Source: Welwitschia mirabilis (Eukaryota > Gnetophyta > Gnetopsida > Welwitschiales). Taken from it: a DNA stretch of 64,000 nucleotides. The first letter of the stretch is position 1. Each line of letters opens with the position of its first letter. The notes under the pieces are model-generated. The model saw nothing but the letters and a program-made list of their open reading frames with translations. It ran no database searches and was not told where the DNA came from. Below are positions 1 through 10,499 of the stretch, piece by piece. Location of the stretch: the NCBI GenBank assembly GCA_051453625.1, contig JBOZIK010000001.1, positions 117,840,597 through 117,904,596 of the forward strand, in the 5' to 3' direction. A program made the translations under genes and the position numbers.

Positions 1-1070
1 AAAAATATATATAAAGTTATATTCCTTCTTCTTCATTTTGACAAACTTACTACATGTGCATCATATTAGTTTTTTCTTAGGTGCCTTCGTATTGGAAGTA
101 GTTGGTATAGGCTTTTCTTTAGCTTCATATGATTTTTATTTAATAAAAAAATTTACTTAACTTATTCTAGGTAATTGATATCATCAATTTAAAGATTCAT
201 AAAACTTATCCTTATGTGAGATGCTTAATTACCTTCATTGCAATGTTAAACTTCATGGCACATTAACTTTAAAGTTTATACATACTTTTTTTAAATAATA
301 ATCTTATATCCTTTTCCATTTTATAGGGTTATAATGGTCACTTAATTAGATAAAAGTTATGAACTAGCATATCTCTAAATAAGTTGAACCATTTAATTTC
401 ATAAGCCCAAATATCTCATTGACATCCTTACATTGATCAAAGGAAAATGTGCTTAAATCATTATGTTCAAAACTACAACTCAAATATGGTAACACAACAA
501 TCTCTTACTCCAAATTATGACACACTTATAAGGTTGTTATGTAGAAATTTCACAAGATTAAGTTTCAAAATTATAGATCTCTTGCACGTTACACTCCTTT
601 CTTGTGTACTTCTTCTTTCAAAGCTTCCTTAACACTTCTCTATGTACAATCTAACTGAATTTCCACTTTAGTAATTTATATGAATGATATAGCATGTTAA
701 AGTCTAATAAGTCAAGGATAGAATATATGAAATAAGGCTATGAAAGTATAGATCAAATAAGTATATAAGGGATTTTGGATTAATTGAGAGCGAGAAATGC
801 CTAGACCATAAGGTTGAAGTGTATAATCCATCTAAACAAGATCATAAACTTTAATCATATAATAATAGGATTAACTTGTTAAGACTTATTACATAGCTAA
901 GGATTACAAGATGCATGCCAATAATAATTACAAAAAAGGATTTAATTAATATACGAATTTCTTAAGATAAGGATTATTTAAACATTTACTGATAATAGTA
1001 TATATGCTAACCAAGTAAGCCTAAGAGTTAACCCATTGTTGCAAGTAATGTTTCTTTACTTTTATCCACC
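1..1070. other. Noncoding AT-rich sequence, nothing recognised
   Basis: No reading frame longer than about 60 codons and no transposon motif could be recognised. If the gypsy element at 1.8-4.1 kb continues leftward, this stretch would be its decayed pol region, but I could not match any pol motif here. Confidence 0.5.
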
Positions 1071-1814
1071 NNNNNNNNNNNNNNNNNNNNNNNNNNNNNN
1101 NNNNNNNNNNNNNNNNNNNNNNNNNNNNNNNNNNNNNNNNNNNNNNNNNNNNNNNNNNNNNNNNNNNNNNNNNNNNNNNNNNNNNNNNNNNNNNNNNNNN
1201 NNNNNNNNNNNNNNNNNNNNNNNNNNNNNNNNNNNNNNNNNNNNNNNNNNNNNNNNNNNNNNNNNNNNNNNNNNNNNNNNNNNNNNNNNNNNNNNNNNNN
1301 NNNNNNNNNNNNNNNNNNNNNNNNNNNNNNNNNNNNNNNNNNNNNNNNNNNNNNNNNNNNNNNNNNNNNNNNNNNNNNNNNNNNNNNNNNNNNNNNNNNN
1401 NNNNNNNNNNNNNNNNNNNNNNNNNNNNNNNNNNNNNNNNNNNNNNNNNNNNNNNNNNNNNNNNNNNNNNNNNNNNNNNNNNNNNNNNNNNNNNNNNNNN
1501 NNNNNNNNNNNNNNNNNNNNNNNNNNNNNNNNNNNNNNNNNNNNNNNNNNNNNNNNNNNNNNNNNNNNNNNNNNNNNNNNNNNNNNNNNNNNNNNNNNNN
1601 NNNNNNNNNNNNNNNNNNNNNNNNNNNNNNNNNNNNNNNNNNNNNNNNNNNNNNNNNNNNNNNNNNNNNNNNNNNNNNNNNNNNNNNNNNNNNNNNNNNN
1701 NNNNNNNNNNNNNNNNNNNNNNNNNNNNNNNNNNNNNNNNNNNNNNNNNNNNNNNNNNNNNNNNNNNNNNNNNNNNNNNNNNNNNNNNNNNNNNNNNNNN
1801 NNNNNNNNNNNNNN
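1071..1814. other. Assembly gap (744 N)
   Basis: Run of N. Open frames across it are artefacts. Two much smaller N runs lie at 2,590-2,602 and 3,577-3,613. Confidence 1.
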
Positions 1815-3025
1815 GTAAAATTTCAACTATTTCTACCTTAGGTACTAGAAGGTTTTCATTTGATATAGGTAAAGAATCAATTTCTTGTATTGGCTTTTCA
1901 TTCCTACTTACTTCATTAATGGAATTAGTTTCTATACCATTAGATTTATTTTCGTATTTAAGGAAATTTTAATTCTTTTTCATTTGTTTTTGTAATCTCA
2001 TACTATAATCATATTATCTTCTACCTTCACTGACTTAGTACCAACATGATCTTGTCTCTTCTTCAATTCATTGTCATCATCAGTAGTAATATAACTTTCA
2101 TAAAACTTTAACAAAAGTGGAAGGAAAATTGGCTTTAATAGAAACAACCTCTAGATCTGACTAGATGACATCTTTTATACACTTGTTGTAGATGTTCTTG
2201 TTTCTTCCTTTCAAGGCATCTTTAACATAGAAAATGTCTCATGATCTTGAAATCATTAGTTGAATCTAAAAGATTGATCATTCCTTGGTGGTCCCACAAA
2301 TCTAGCACTTCATTGAGTTGGATAAGTTTGCTTTATTTCTTGAAGTTTAAATGTTGCTCTAGCCACATTTACTTTACCTGTTCCTCTGATCATGCCCACA
2401 TTACAAGTGAAAGTTTCCTTCCATAATTGCATTCTTTTAATATCTTAAGACATTATTCTTTTTGCTCTAATCTTTTTGTTTATGATGCATAATTCTTCAC
2501 TAATTCTGGCCTTCTCTAAGGCTTTTGCAAAAGTATTTGGTTAAAATAATTTAACTTGACTCGAATTACTTGATGTAGACAATCCTAAANNNNNNNNNNN
2601 NNACTTCTTCATATCTACTTATAAGATTATAGAACTTTTTGGCCTTTACATTTATGAAAAATTTTATGATGCATCTACCTCTAATCTTCTTTTAAATTCT
2701 TTTTATTTTATAAGTGTTGAAAATAATTCTCAAATTCTTTTTGCATGTCATAATATTTCTACACTTCATCATAAAGTCACTCTTTTAAAAAGTTAATAAG
2801 TAGTGAAGTTGAATAATTCCAATATATTTTACACATAATTCAATCATGCTTTCACATGTATTATGTTGTTGGTACCTTATAAGATGGAGAATTCATCCTC
2901 TAATCCATCATAGAGTTGTTATCTTCCCACTCATTACTTATCATAAGTTCATCTACTACATTGCTAACCGAACTTATTAAAGTTGTAACTTTAGTTGATT
3001 AGTTAAATACCCTTCTTGGGGCCAT
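1815..3025 (-). pseudogene. Ty3/gypsy-type gag, decayed N-terminal part
   Basis: On the minus strand a start codon at 3,023-3,025 opens a frame beginning MAPRRVFN, a basic start typical of plant gypsy gag. It runs with several stops toward 2,600 and is then cut by a 13-N gap. The start lies about 290 bases downstream, on this strand, of a primer-binding-like site and LTR end, which is where gag belongs. From 2,580 down to 1,815 only scattered frames remain and no zinc knuckle was recognised. Protease and pol would lie further left, in the gap or outside the window. Assignment rests mainly on position and the first residues. Copia is less likely but not excluded. Confidence 0.45.
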
Positions 3026-3295
3026 GTTAAATCCATAGAAATAAAATCTACACATATTACAAGTCTAAATTTTCATGTTGAAACTTGTAAATTTAATAGA
3101 GTTAAGCTGAGTGATTTTGTAAGCCTAACACTACTTAACCCTTATGAATTCATCAAATTGATAATGCTCATGCCTATTAAGTTATAAAATTGATATAAAT
3201 TATGCCCAATAAATTTGTTAGCTTATGCTTTACTATTGAAATAACTTCACAACAATTATGTCCAACAAAGTTGCTTTGATACAACAATGTAAAAT

Positions 3296-3313
3296 TAATA
3301 CTCTAATACCAAA
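3296..3313 (-). promoter_or_regulatory. Primer-binding-like site of minus-strand gypsy element
   Basis: The minus strand reads TTTGGTATTAGAG immediately after the LTR end TCATGACA. This resembles TGGTATCAGAGC, the site complementary to initiator methionine tRNA that primes many plant LTR retrotransposons. Confidence 0.55.
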
Positions 3314-4110
3314 TGTCATGATTTGATTTTTTTTTTTTTTTAATAATTACAAGCTTCTTCTAGCTTTGATATTGAGATTGTAATATTCGTTGAAATAATC
3401 CACATTTACTATAAAATGATTTTAAGCCAATATGTGAAACTTAAAATGTAGAAATCATTTCATGAAATAGTAGTTTAACTCATAAGATTCCATAGGATAA
3501 AGCTAAATATACCTATATCTATTAGCTAGGATTTTCGATCATTTACATTAAGGATTAAATTTTATTAACTAAATCCNNNNNNNNNNNNNNNNNNNNNNNN
3601 NNNNNNNNNNNNNAATAATTAAATAAGATGATATAGATTTAGTCAAATGAATTTTAACTATCTAATGGCATAATTTAATGGTTATGAAACTAAGTATAAT
3701 TATAGAGTAAGGAAGATAATTTATAGATTGGATGAGTAAAATGGCATTTTATTTATTATATGTATATAGATATATATATCTCCTAATATATTATCATTGG
3801 TTTTACCCATAGTTTTTTTAGATAATCTAAAAATATTATCTAGAATAATCGATCTCATGGCCACTTAATAAGCATTTGAGCCTAAGATTATTTAAGCTAC
3901 CATTTGATTCTAAGAAGGAAAAGTATATTATAACTCTGTTCCCTTAACATAATTACTTTATATTTTAAGAGCTATTCTTTGGAGGTTTCGAACACCTAAC
4001 CTCTCACATTCCACCTTTACTATGCTATAATAACCAATTAAGAAATGTTGGTAAATGAGTCAATTATCTCACCTACTTAAACTCCAAATATTCTAGCCCC
4101 TTTTTAGATT
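3314..4110 (-). repeat. 5' LTR of minus-strand gypsy element (outer end approximate)
   Basis: The LTR-gag boundary is at 3,314, where the plus strand begins TGTCATGATTTGA. An inverted partner of this end, AGTCATGATTCC read on the minus strand, lies near 4,110 and is the likely LTR start with its first bases mutated. That gives about 800 bp, interrupted by a 37-N gap at 3,577-3,613. The partner LTR would lie left of the window, so a target duplication cannot be checked. The outer boundary is an inference. Confidence 0.42.
3962..4035 (-). repeat. Possible tRNA-derived SINE fragment
   Basis: On the minus strand TAGCATAGTA is followed about 30 bases later by GGTGTTCGAAACC, resembling the A and B boxes of an RNA polymerase III promoter. 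No cloverleaf or SINE tail was recognised. It sits inside the proposed LTR, so it could also be chance. Confidence 0.25.
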
Positions 4111-4958
4111 GGAATCATGACTAATGCAAGTTAGAAGCCTAACACAATGATCATTAACTTTAAACATAGGGTATTGTAAGAAAAGTAACTTAGAAAGCTA
4201 TGGAACATGCAAGAAAAGAAGCACCACATAAGGAGAAAAGTGCCATGTGAGAGGAATAACATTCAAGTTTGTGCTTGTAATTGATCATAGTTGCTGGGCT
4301 CTTGTGGACACACCATTAATACATTGAAATCATTATGAAGAAAGGATAATATAGAAGAGAAATACTCAAGAATAAGAAACATCATAGGAGTGGAAATGTA
4401 TGCAATAGGAATGAAATCGCATTGGAAATGAATGGTAGTAAAAGTGAGAGACATGCAACTAGAAGGGAGGAAAGACACAAAGTAGAGGGACAAGCCTTCC
4501 AATTACAATCTAAAGCCAAAAGATCAGAAGTAAAGACACCTTAGAGTTATACTAGGAAGATGCACTAGCGATTAGAGAAAACAAGAAGTAAATTTATAGA
4601 GCAAAGAATTTTTTTAAAGGATAGGAAAAGAAATAGATCAAGGTTTGCACATTTTCTGGTATTGATAAGAGGTGGCATAAGAATGTTTGGGTAATGGTAT
4701 AGGGTTAGCACTGGGTAAACATTTGCCTTTACTTCCAATCATATAACATTTTTCCTTTCTATTTTAATCAATATAGACGGCATAGGCTATTCTTATAATA
4801 ACTAGCAATTGCCTAATACCATAATGAAAAGAAAATATGTGAAGGTACAGAGTAACCAATGTTAAGAATACATCAAGAATCATTTTCTTTAGGAGAGGGT
4901 TGTTGAGCTAGAATGCATAGATACTGATTCATTCCTTGATTAACATTTACATGGTATC
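4111..4958. other. Noncoding spacer, nothing recognised
   Basis: Lies between the left gypsy LTR and Copia-A. A 79-codon minus-strand frame at 4,263-4,502 has no recognisable motif, no clear partners, and the composition of the flanking noncoding DNA. Confidence 0.5.
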
Positions 4959-4963
4959 CCTCT
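4959..4963. repeat. Target-site duplication of Copia-A, left copy (CCTCT)
   Basis: CCTCT directly outside the LTR end. The same five bases follow the other LTR at 14,826-14,830. Five bases is the normal Copia duplication size. Confidence 0.85.
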
Positions 4964-6580
4964 TGATAGGATCAAGAACCCTAGAAGAAGGGGGTGGTTG
5001 GGGGGGAAGGGAGGGGGGGAGTGGGGGGTCGAATAGGTTCTTTAAAAATTAAAATAAACTAGACAAACTAACAATATATCAAAATCTTACTTAAAAAAAT
5101 TGCTAATAAATTCATGCATAAAAATAAAAGCTAAAAGTATTTAAAGTAATGAAACTAACTGAAAGCACAAAATATCAAATAGATGCACATAGGATTTTAT
5201 AATGGTTTAGAAAACCCTCCTACTCCACTCTTGATGATCAGCTTATGCTCAAGCTTAATCCAAATCTTTCTTAATTCTTCTAGGTATTACAGGTTTACTT
5301 GTAATCTTTTCAAACTAACTTTTATAAGTTAAGTTTCAACCTTTCCAATTTGACTTTTACAGGCTCATCCTTAACCTTCAGAGGATGTAGTAGTAATGGT
5401 AAGAATGCCTTAATGCATAGATATCACTCATTTTTTGGTATAATGAATTCAGTAAAGCTCTTCTCCTATAGATGATATAATGAATGATTATTAGATCTGA
5501 TCTTGAATTTATAGATAACATAGATGATAGATCTTCCTTGGTCAAGAGTACAAATTCCAAGATCTAATAGTAAATATCACAACATTTAGCCATTTTATCA
5601 AGATTCAACAGATATTCAAAAGTCTAAAAGTGCTCAAAAAAAGATTCTTTTATCTTTTCTCTCTTAGCTATTTATACTAAAAGGCTTTTAGGGTTTATTA
5701 CATTTGAAATGTACTTCCAATGGATATAAATGGCTAGAAAATAACTATCTAACAAATACATAATGGATACAAAATAGATAGAAAATTTTAATTCTGTTTT
5801 GGCCAGTTGATCCCTCAAAAGTTTGGTCGACCTCATCTGATGCCATGAATTACACAGGTTGCCTAAGTAAAATTTTTAATTACCTTAGTTTCTAATGACT
5901 CCATGTCCAATTGATCCCTTAGGGTTCGATCGACCACTTAAGGTCTGATCACCCACAATACTGTCTGATCATTCACTAGTCTTAATAAAAGATCATTTCA
6001 ATTTTTCTTGTATTGAGTCCAGTAGACCCCTTTAGGTATTCAGTTAACCTAATGATGATTAACTTAGGGATATCTACTACATAGTACTCAGGTCCGGTTG
6101 ACCCCTTCAAAGGTCTAGTTAACCTCTTGATAATCAGTTTAGAAGTACTATTCTTAGGTTCATAGATCTGATCGACCTCATAAAAGATTCAATTAACCCC
6201 TTCACATTTAGTTCAGGGATACTATTACTAGGTCCATAAATATGGTCGATCCCATAAAAGATTCGATTAATCCCTTGTCATTTTGTTTAGGGATACTGAC
6301 TCTCAAGATCATAGGTTTGGCTAATCCTATTAAAATACAATCGATCCTTTTGAATTTAGTTCAATTATAAGTGTCTGCTCCAGGTGCAGTTAATTTCCTA
6401 AAAGTCTGGTTAATTCCTAAAGACTATAAGTAAATTTGAAAAGCTTCTAGTAATTAGAAATTAATAGTTTTGACTTTATCATTAAACTTACAAGTGATTA
6501 ACATCTTCTGCACAAGATACACAAAATTTGCTGTACAAAAATCATTAGTTTAACATCAATTAATAAAACATAATCTAATA
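4964..6580 (-). repeat. 3' LTR of Copia-A
   Basis: 1,617 bp. Read on the plus strand it begins TGATAGGATCAAG and ends AATCTAATA, i.e. TATTAGATT...CCTATCA on the element's strand (TGTTAG with G-to-A). It matches 12,765-14,825 over most of its length. It holds a cluster of GGTCGACC-like motifs (about 5,800-6,420), a run of short repeats near 5,280-5,390, a TATA-like GTATAAATAGC on the minus strand at 5,668-5,678, and a G-rich tract at 4,988-5,031. Confidence 0.88.
4988..5031 (+). repeat. G-run tract near the LTR terminus
   Basis: Many runs of three or more G separated by short loops, which fits a potential G-quadruplex on the plus strand. The matching place in the other LTR (12,785-12,799) is a G run that leads straight into a 486-N gap. 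In Copia-B LTR1 the same spot holds only one short C-rich stretch (read in the opposite sense). Confidence 0.7.
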
Positions 6581-6595
6581 ATCTCTCCCTTTGAC
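6581..6595 (-). promoter_or_regulatory. Polypurine tract of Copia-A
   Basis: The minus strand reads GTCAAAGGGAGAGAT directly before the 3' LTR. It primes plus-strand DNA synthesis. The preceding bases (TTTGCCATCAATGTC) are shared with Copia-B and are typical of SIRE-type Copia. Confidence 0.85.
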
Positions 6596-7284
6596 ATTGA
6601 TGGCAAATAATACTTAGTGGTAAACATATTTAAAACTGAGAAAACAGCTACTCATAAAATGCCTATCATTCATTGTAAAATACTAATCCTTGTGAAATCA
6701 ATTTAAGGAATTTTGATTAAATCTAATTTTGTGTTTAAATAAAAATAATATAAGATGCACATTTGGAGAGTTAAGAATATAATATGTCTGAAAAATACAT
6801 TTTGATCATATTATTAATATGTAATAACATCATACAATATTTTAAATAATTGAAGTGCATTGCAAATATAAGATAAACATCATTTAGATTTTTAATACTC
6901 ATCATTACAAATGTTAAGCTCATATGGATCTTTGAGTTGCATAAAAATATTTGAGAAACCAATTTGAAAACATAAAACCAAGTGAATTTTTAATAGTATT
7001 ACAAAGAGATATATAACTAATTCTTGCCCTTTTGACATCAATGTCAAAGAAGAGAACAAAATCATATAAGCACAAACATAAGAAAATAATCAATATGAAA
7101 AAACGAAGACAGATAATACAGAGCCTATGCAGTAAACAAACTTCCATTCTACACTACCAGCTTTTGCTGAAGGGCCTTTAAAATTGAAAGGATCCAAGTG
7201 ACTAGGCTTTTATGCTGGTCGACCGATCACATCTAGTTGACCGAATCAAGGATCCAGTCGATCATCTTGTAATTAGTCATAGAA
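6596..7284 (-). other. Noncoding 3' tail of Copia-A, copy 1
   Basis: Between the RNase H end and the polypurine tract. It repeats as a diverged copy at 8,110-8,914. A GGTCGACC motif cluster lies at about 7,217-7,265 next to the RNase H end, with its counterpart at 8,860-8,905. Small minus-strand frames here (6,771-7,147) show no recognisable domain. Confidence 0.65.
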
Positions 7285-8009
7285 TAATGAGATAAACCCT
7301 AGTTCATTTTTGAGACAAAAAAAGGTATCAAAATTCAAGGATTTAGTAAAAATATCTGCCAGTTGTTGGTCTATACTCACAAAGTTCACAGAGATGTGTC
7401 CTTTTTCTACTTGATCTCTTAGGAAATGATGCCTTAGCTCAATACATTTGGTTCTTGAGTGTTGAATAGGATTTTTCGATATGTTTATAGCACTGGTGTT
7501 ATCATAAAAGATAGGAACTTATTCAAAATTTATACCGAAATATTTTAGCATTTCTTTCATCCATAAAAGATGAGTAAAACAACTACTCACTGCAATATAT
7601 TTCACTTCTATAGTTGAGAGAGAAATGGAGTTTTATTTCTTATTTGCTCATCCTACTAAATATGAATGTAATAGAAAACAATTTCCACTTGTGCTTTTTC
7701 TATCATCTTTATAACCAATCCAATCTACATCACTAAAACCTGCAAGCTTAAAAGATGTTTCTATAGGATACCATAAGCCATACTCACATGTTTCTTTTAC
7801 ATACTTGATTATTCTTTTTACTGCTTGTAGATGTGATTCTTTTGGTTGGGATTGATACCTTCCACATACTTTAATACTAAACATAATATCTAGTCTACTT
7901 GTAGTCAAATATAATAAACTACCTATCATACTTCTATAAAGATTTTGATCCACGGGTTTATCATTTTCATCGAAACTCACTTTATATGATGTAGACATAG
8001 GAATGTCAA
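7285..8009 (-). pseudogene. Copia RNase H / end of RT, copy 1
   Basis: On the minus strand, 7,648-7,998 reads as the classic Copia RT-RNase H junction: LYRSMIGSLLYLTTSRLDIM, then KESHLQAVKRI, then the RNase H start with FSDVDW and DRKSTSG. The C-terminal half (IQHSRTK, DHFLRDQ-like, ADIFTKPL-like residues) continues to about 7,290 with frame breaks. It removes the RNA strand of the cDNA hybrid in a working element. It is cut at its 5' side by the 100-N gap at 8,010 and is a paralogue, roughly 12-15% different by eye, of 8,915-9,640. The remaining polymerase domain for this copy is absent. Confidence 0.85.
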
Positions 8010-8109
8010 NNNNNNNNNNNNNNNNNNNNNNNNNNNNNNNNNNNNNNNNNNNNNNNNNNNNNNNNNNNNNNNNNNNNNNNNNNNNNNNNNNNNNNNNNNN
8101 NNNNNNNNN
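8010..8109. other. Assembly gap (100 N, size unknown)
   Basis: Falls exactly where a second LTR and the rest of a second internal region would be expected if Copia-A is a tandem. Confidence 1.
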
Positions 8110-8914
8110 TTAGAAAACTTCCCCTTATAAAATGCCTATCATTATTTACAAAATATTAAAACTTTTTAAACCAAATTAAGACATTTTGAAGAGTCAAATT
8201 TTATGCTAAGAATAAAAACAATTTTAAACAGCATACTTGGAGAGTTAAGAACACAACATTTATGAGAAGCACAATGTAATCACATAAACCATTTAATATA
8301 TTTGATCATTGGCACTTTTTAGGATTTATTTTCAATATGTGATAACAACATTTGAATCTATGGATTAATCATTTGAAACTTATTATTCANNNNNNNNNNN
8401 NNNNNNNNNNNNNNNNNNNNNNNNNNNNNNNNNNNNNNNNNNNNNNNNNNNNNNNNNNNNNNNNNNNNNNNNNNNNNNNNNNNNNNNNNATATGTGATAA
8501 CAACATTTGAATCTATGGATTAATCATTTGAAACTTATTAGTCATCATTTAAAAGAAAAATAATATTAAGCTCATATTGATTACACAAAAGGCTTTGAGA
8601 TATCAATTGAAAACATAAAATCAAGTGCATTTTAATTATATTAATCATAAGCATTACTTACTAGTTCTTCACTTTTTGATATTAATGACAAAGGAGAGAA
8701 TAAAAGGACATAAGAAAAACATAAGTAAATAATCAATATGAAAAGTGGAAATAGAGAATACAATTTCTATTCCACAAAAAAACTACCGCTATTCATTGTC
8801 AGCTTTCATTGAAGGGCCTACAAAATGGAAAAGATTCGAGAGACTGCGCTTTTATTTAGGTTAATCGACCATATCTAGTCAACCAAATCAAGGATCTAGT
8901 CGATCATCTTACAA
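8110..8914 (-). other. Noncoding 3' tail of Copia-A, copy 2
   Basis: Diverged copy of 6,596-7,284, beginning about 50 bases inside the polypurine-tract side. A 100-N gap at 8,390-8,489 splits it, and the 55 bases on the two sides of that gap (8,335-8,389 and 8,490-8,544) are nearly identical, so the contig ends overlap. Confidence 0.7.
8390..8489. other. Assembly gap (100 N) with overlapping flanks
   Basis: The sequence left of the gap is repeated right of it with about one mismatch in 55 bases. Confidence 1.
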
Positions 8915-9640
8915 TCAACCATAGGATGATGAGATAATCCCTAGTTCATTTCTGAGATGAAGAAAAGTGTTAACATTTAAGGGTTTAGTAAAAATATCTG
9001 CCAGCTGTTGGTCTGTACTTACAAAGTTCATAGAGATGTATTCTTTTTCTACTTGATCTCTTAAGAAATGATGTTTTAACTTAATGTTCTTGGTTCTTGA
9101 GTGCTGAATAGAATTTTTTAATATGTTTATAGCATTCATGTTGTCATAAAAGATAGGGACTTGTTCAAAATTAACATCAAGATACTTTACCATTTTTTTC
9201 ATTAACAAAAGATGAGTACAACAACTACCTACTATAATGTATTCTACTTCTACAGTTGAAAGAAAGATGGAGTTTTATTTCTTACTTACTCATCCTACTA
9301 AACATAAACCTAATATAAAATAATTTCTACTTCTACTCTTGCTATCATCTTTACAACTAGCCTAATATGCATCACTAAAATGTGCAAGCTTGAAAGATGT
9401 CTCTATAGGATACCACAATCCATAATCACAGGTTCCTTTTATATACTTGCTTATTCTTTTTACTACTTATAGATCTGATTCTTTTGATTTGGATTGATAC
9501 ATTGCACATACTGCAATACTAAACATAATATCTAGTATACCTGTAATCAAATATAATAAACTACCAATCATACATCTATATGGTTTACCACTTTCTTCCA
9601 AACTCACTTTACATAATGTAGACATCAGAGTGTTAGTTGT
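8915..9640 (-). pseudogene. Copia RNase H, copy 2
   Basis: The minus-strand frame 8,915-9,208 encodes the RNase H C-terminus: FYDNMNAINILKNSIQHSRT, then KHHFLRDQVE, then ADIFTKPL, ending naturally at the TGA at 8,915. The ADIFTKPL block is the conserved end of plant Copia polyproteins. Upstream, 9,210-9,640 holds the decayed first half. It is contiguous with the RT at 9.7-10.4 kb, so it is the RNase H of the main polyprotein. Confidence 0.88.
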
Positions 9641-10400
9641 TTTTACATTTTCTAATTTAAAATGTTTGATTAAATCTTTTGCATATTTGTATTGAGAGAT
9701 AAATATTCTATATTTAGATCACTTGATCTATAATCTAAGAAACATTTTTACTTAACTAAGCATATTCTCAAAATGAGTCATCATAATAGTTGCAAATTAT
9801 TTTGACAACATTTCATACGAGGCACCGAAAATAATATCATCTACATAAATATGTATAATAATGTAATCCTTTTTCAGGTTCTTTATAAATAAGGTTTTAT
9901 CTATAGTTACACGAATATATCTGTTTTCATTTAAAAAAATGGCTAGCTTCTCATACCAAGTTCTTGGAGCTTGTTTCAATCCATACAATCTTTTCTTAAG
10001 TCTATACACATGGTTAGTTTTATAAGGATCAATAAAAACTTGTGGTTGCTCTACATAGATTTCTTCACTTAAAGTACCATGTAGAAAAGAACTATTCACA
10101 TCAATTTAATAAACTTTGAAATTTTTATAGGCTATAAAAGATAAAAACATTCTTGTGCTATCTAGCCTTGTAACAGGAGAAAAAGGTATCACCTACATCA
10201 GTGCCTTCTATTTGGTTATAGCCTTGTGCTACTAATTTTACCTTATTTTTAATGACATTATTTTCTTTATCACATTTTTTTTTAAAAATCCACTTGATTC
10301 CAATGACATTTTTATCTTTTGGCCTTTCTACAAGCTTCTAAACATTATTCCTCTTAAACTATTATAGCTCATCTTGCATTGCCATCATCCATTCCTCATG
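9641..10400 (-). pseudogene. Copia reverse transcriptase
   Basis: The minus-strand frame 9,797-10,099 carries SSFLHGTLSEEIYVEQP, LYGLKQAPRTWYEKL and the catalytic box IYVDDIIFG at 9,836-9,847, with both aspartates kept. Decayed sequence up to about 10,330 extends it with the RT start (GIKWIFKKK, LVAQGYNQIEGTD). This is the polymerase that copies element RNA into cDNA. The family is plant Copia (Pseudoviridae-like) of the SIRE type. Stops on both sides of the open part show it is a pseudogene, though the active site survived. Confidence 0.9.
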
Positions 10401-10499
10401 AATTTTATCTTCATCAATTTTTTAAGGTTTTATTCTTGAAACATAACAAACATGAGCATACAAATTCTTCATATAATCTCTTATCTTTATTTTTGAATC

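Noticed and set aside
1036-1826. Long open frames on both strands at 1.0-1.8 kb
   Set aside because: They consist of N; the same holds for frames at 12,754-13,433, 29,375-29,584, 36,307-36,648 and 38,387-39,093.
3962-4035. A functional tRNA gene
   Set aside because: Only box-like motifs; no cloverleaf could be drawn. The same applies to 15,600-15,670.
4263-4502. 79-codon minus-strand frame
   Set aside because: No motif, no signal of codon bias, and no paralogue in the window.
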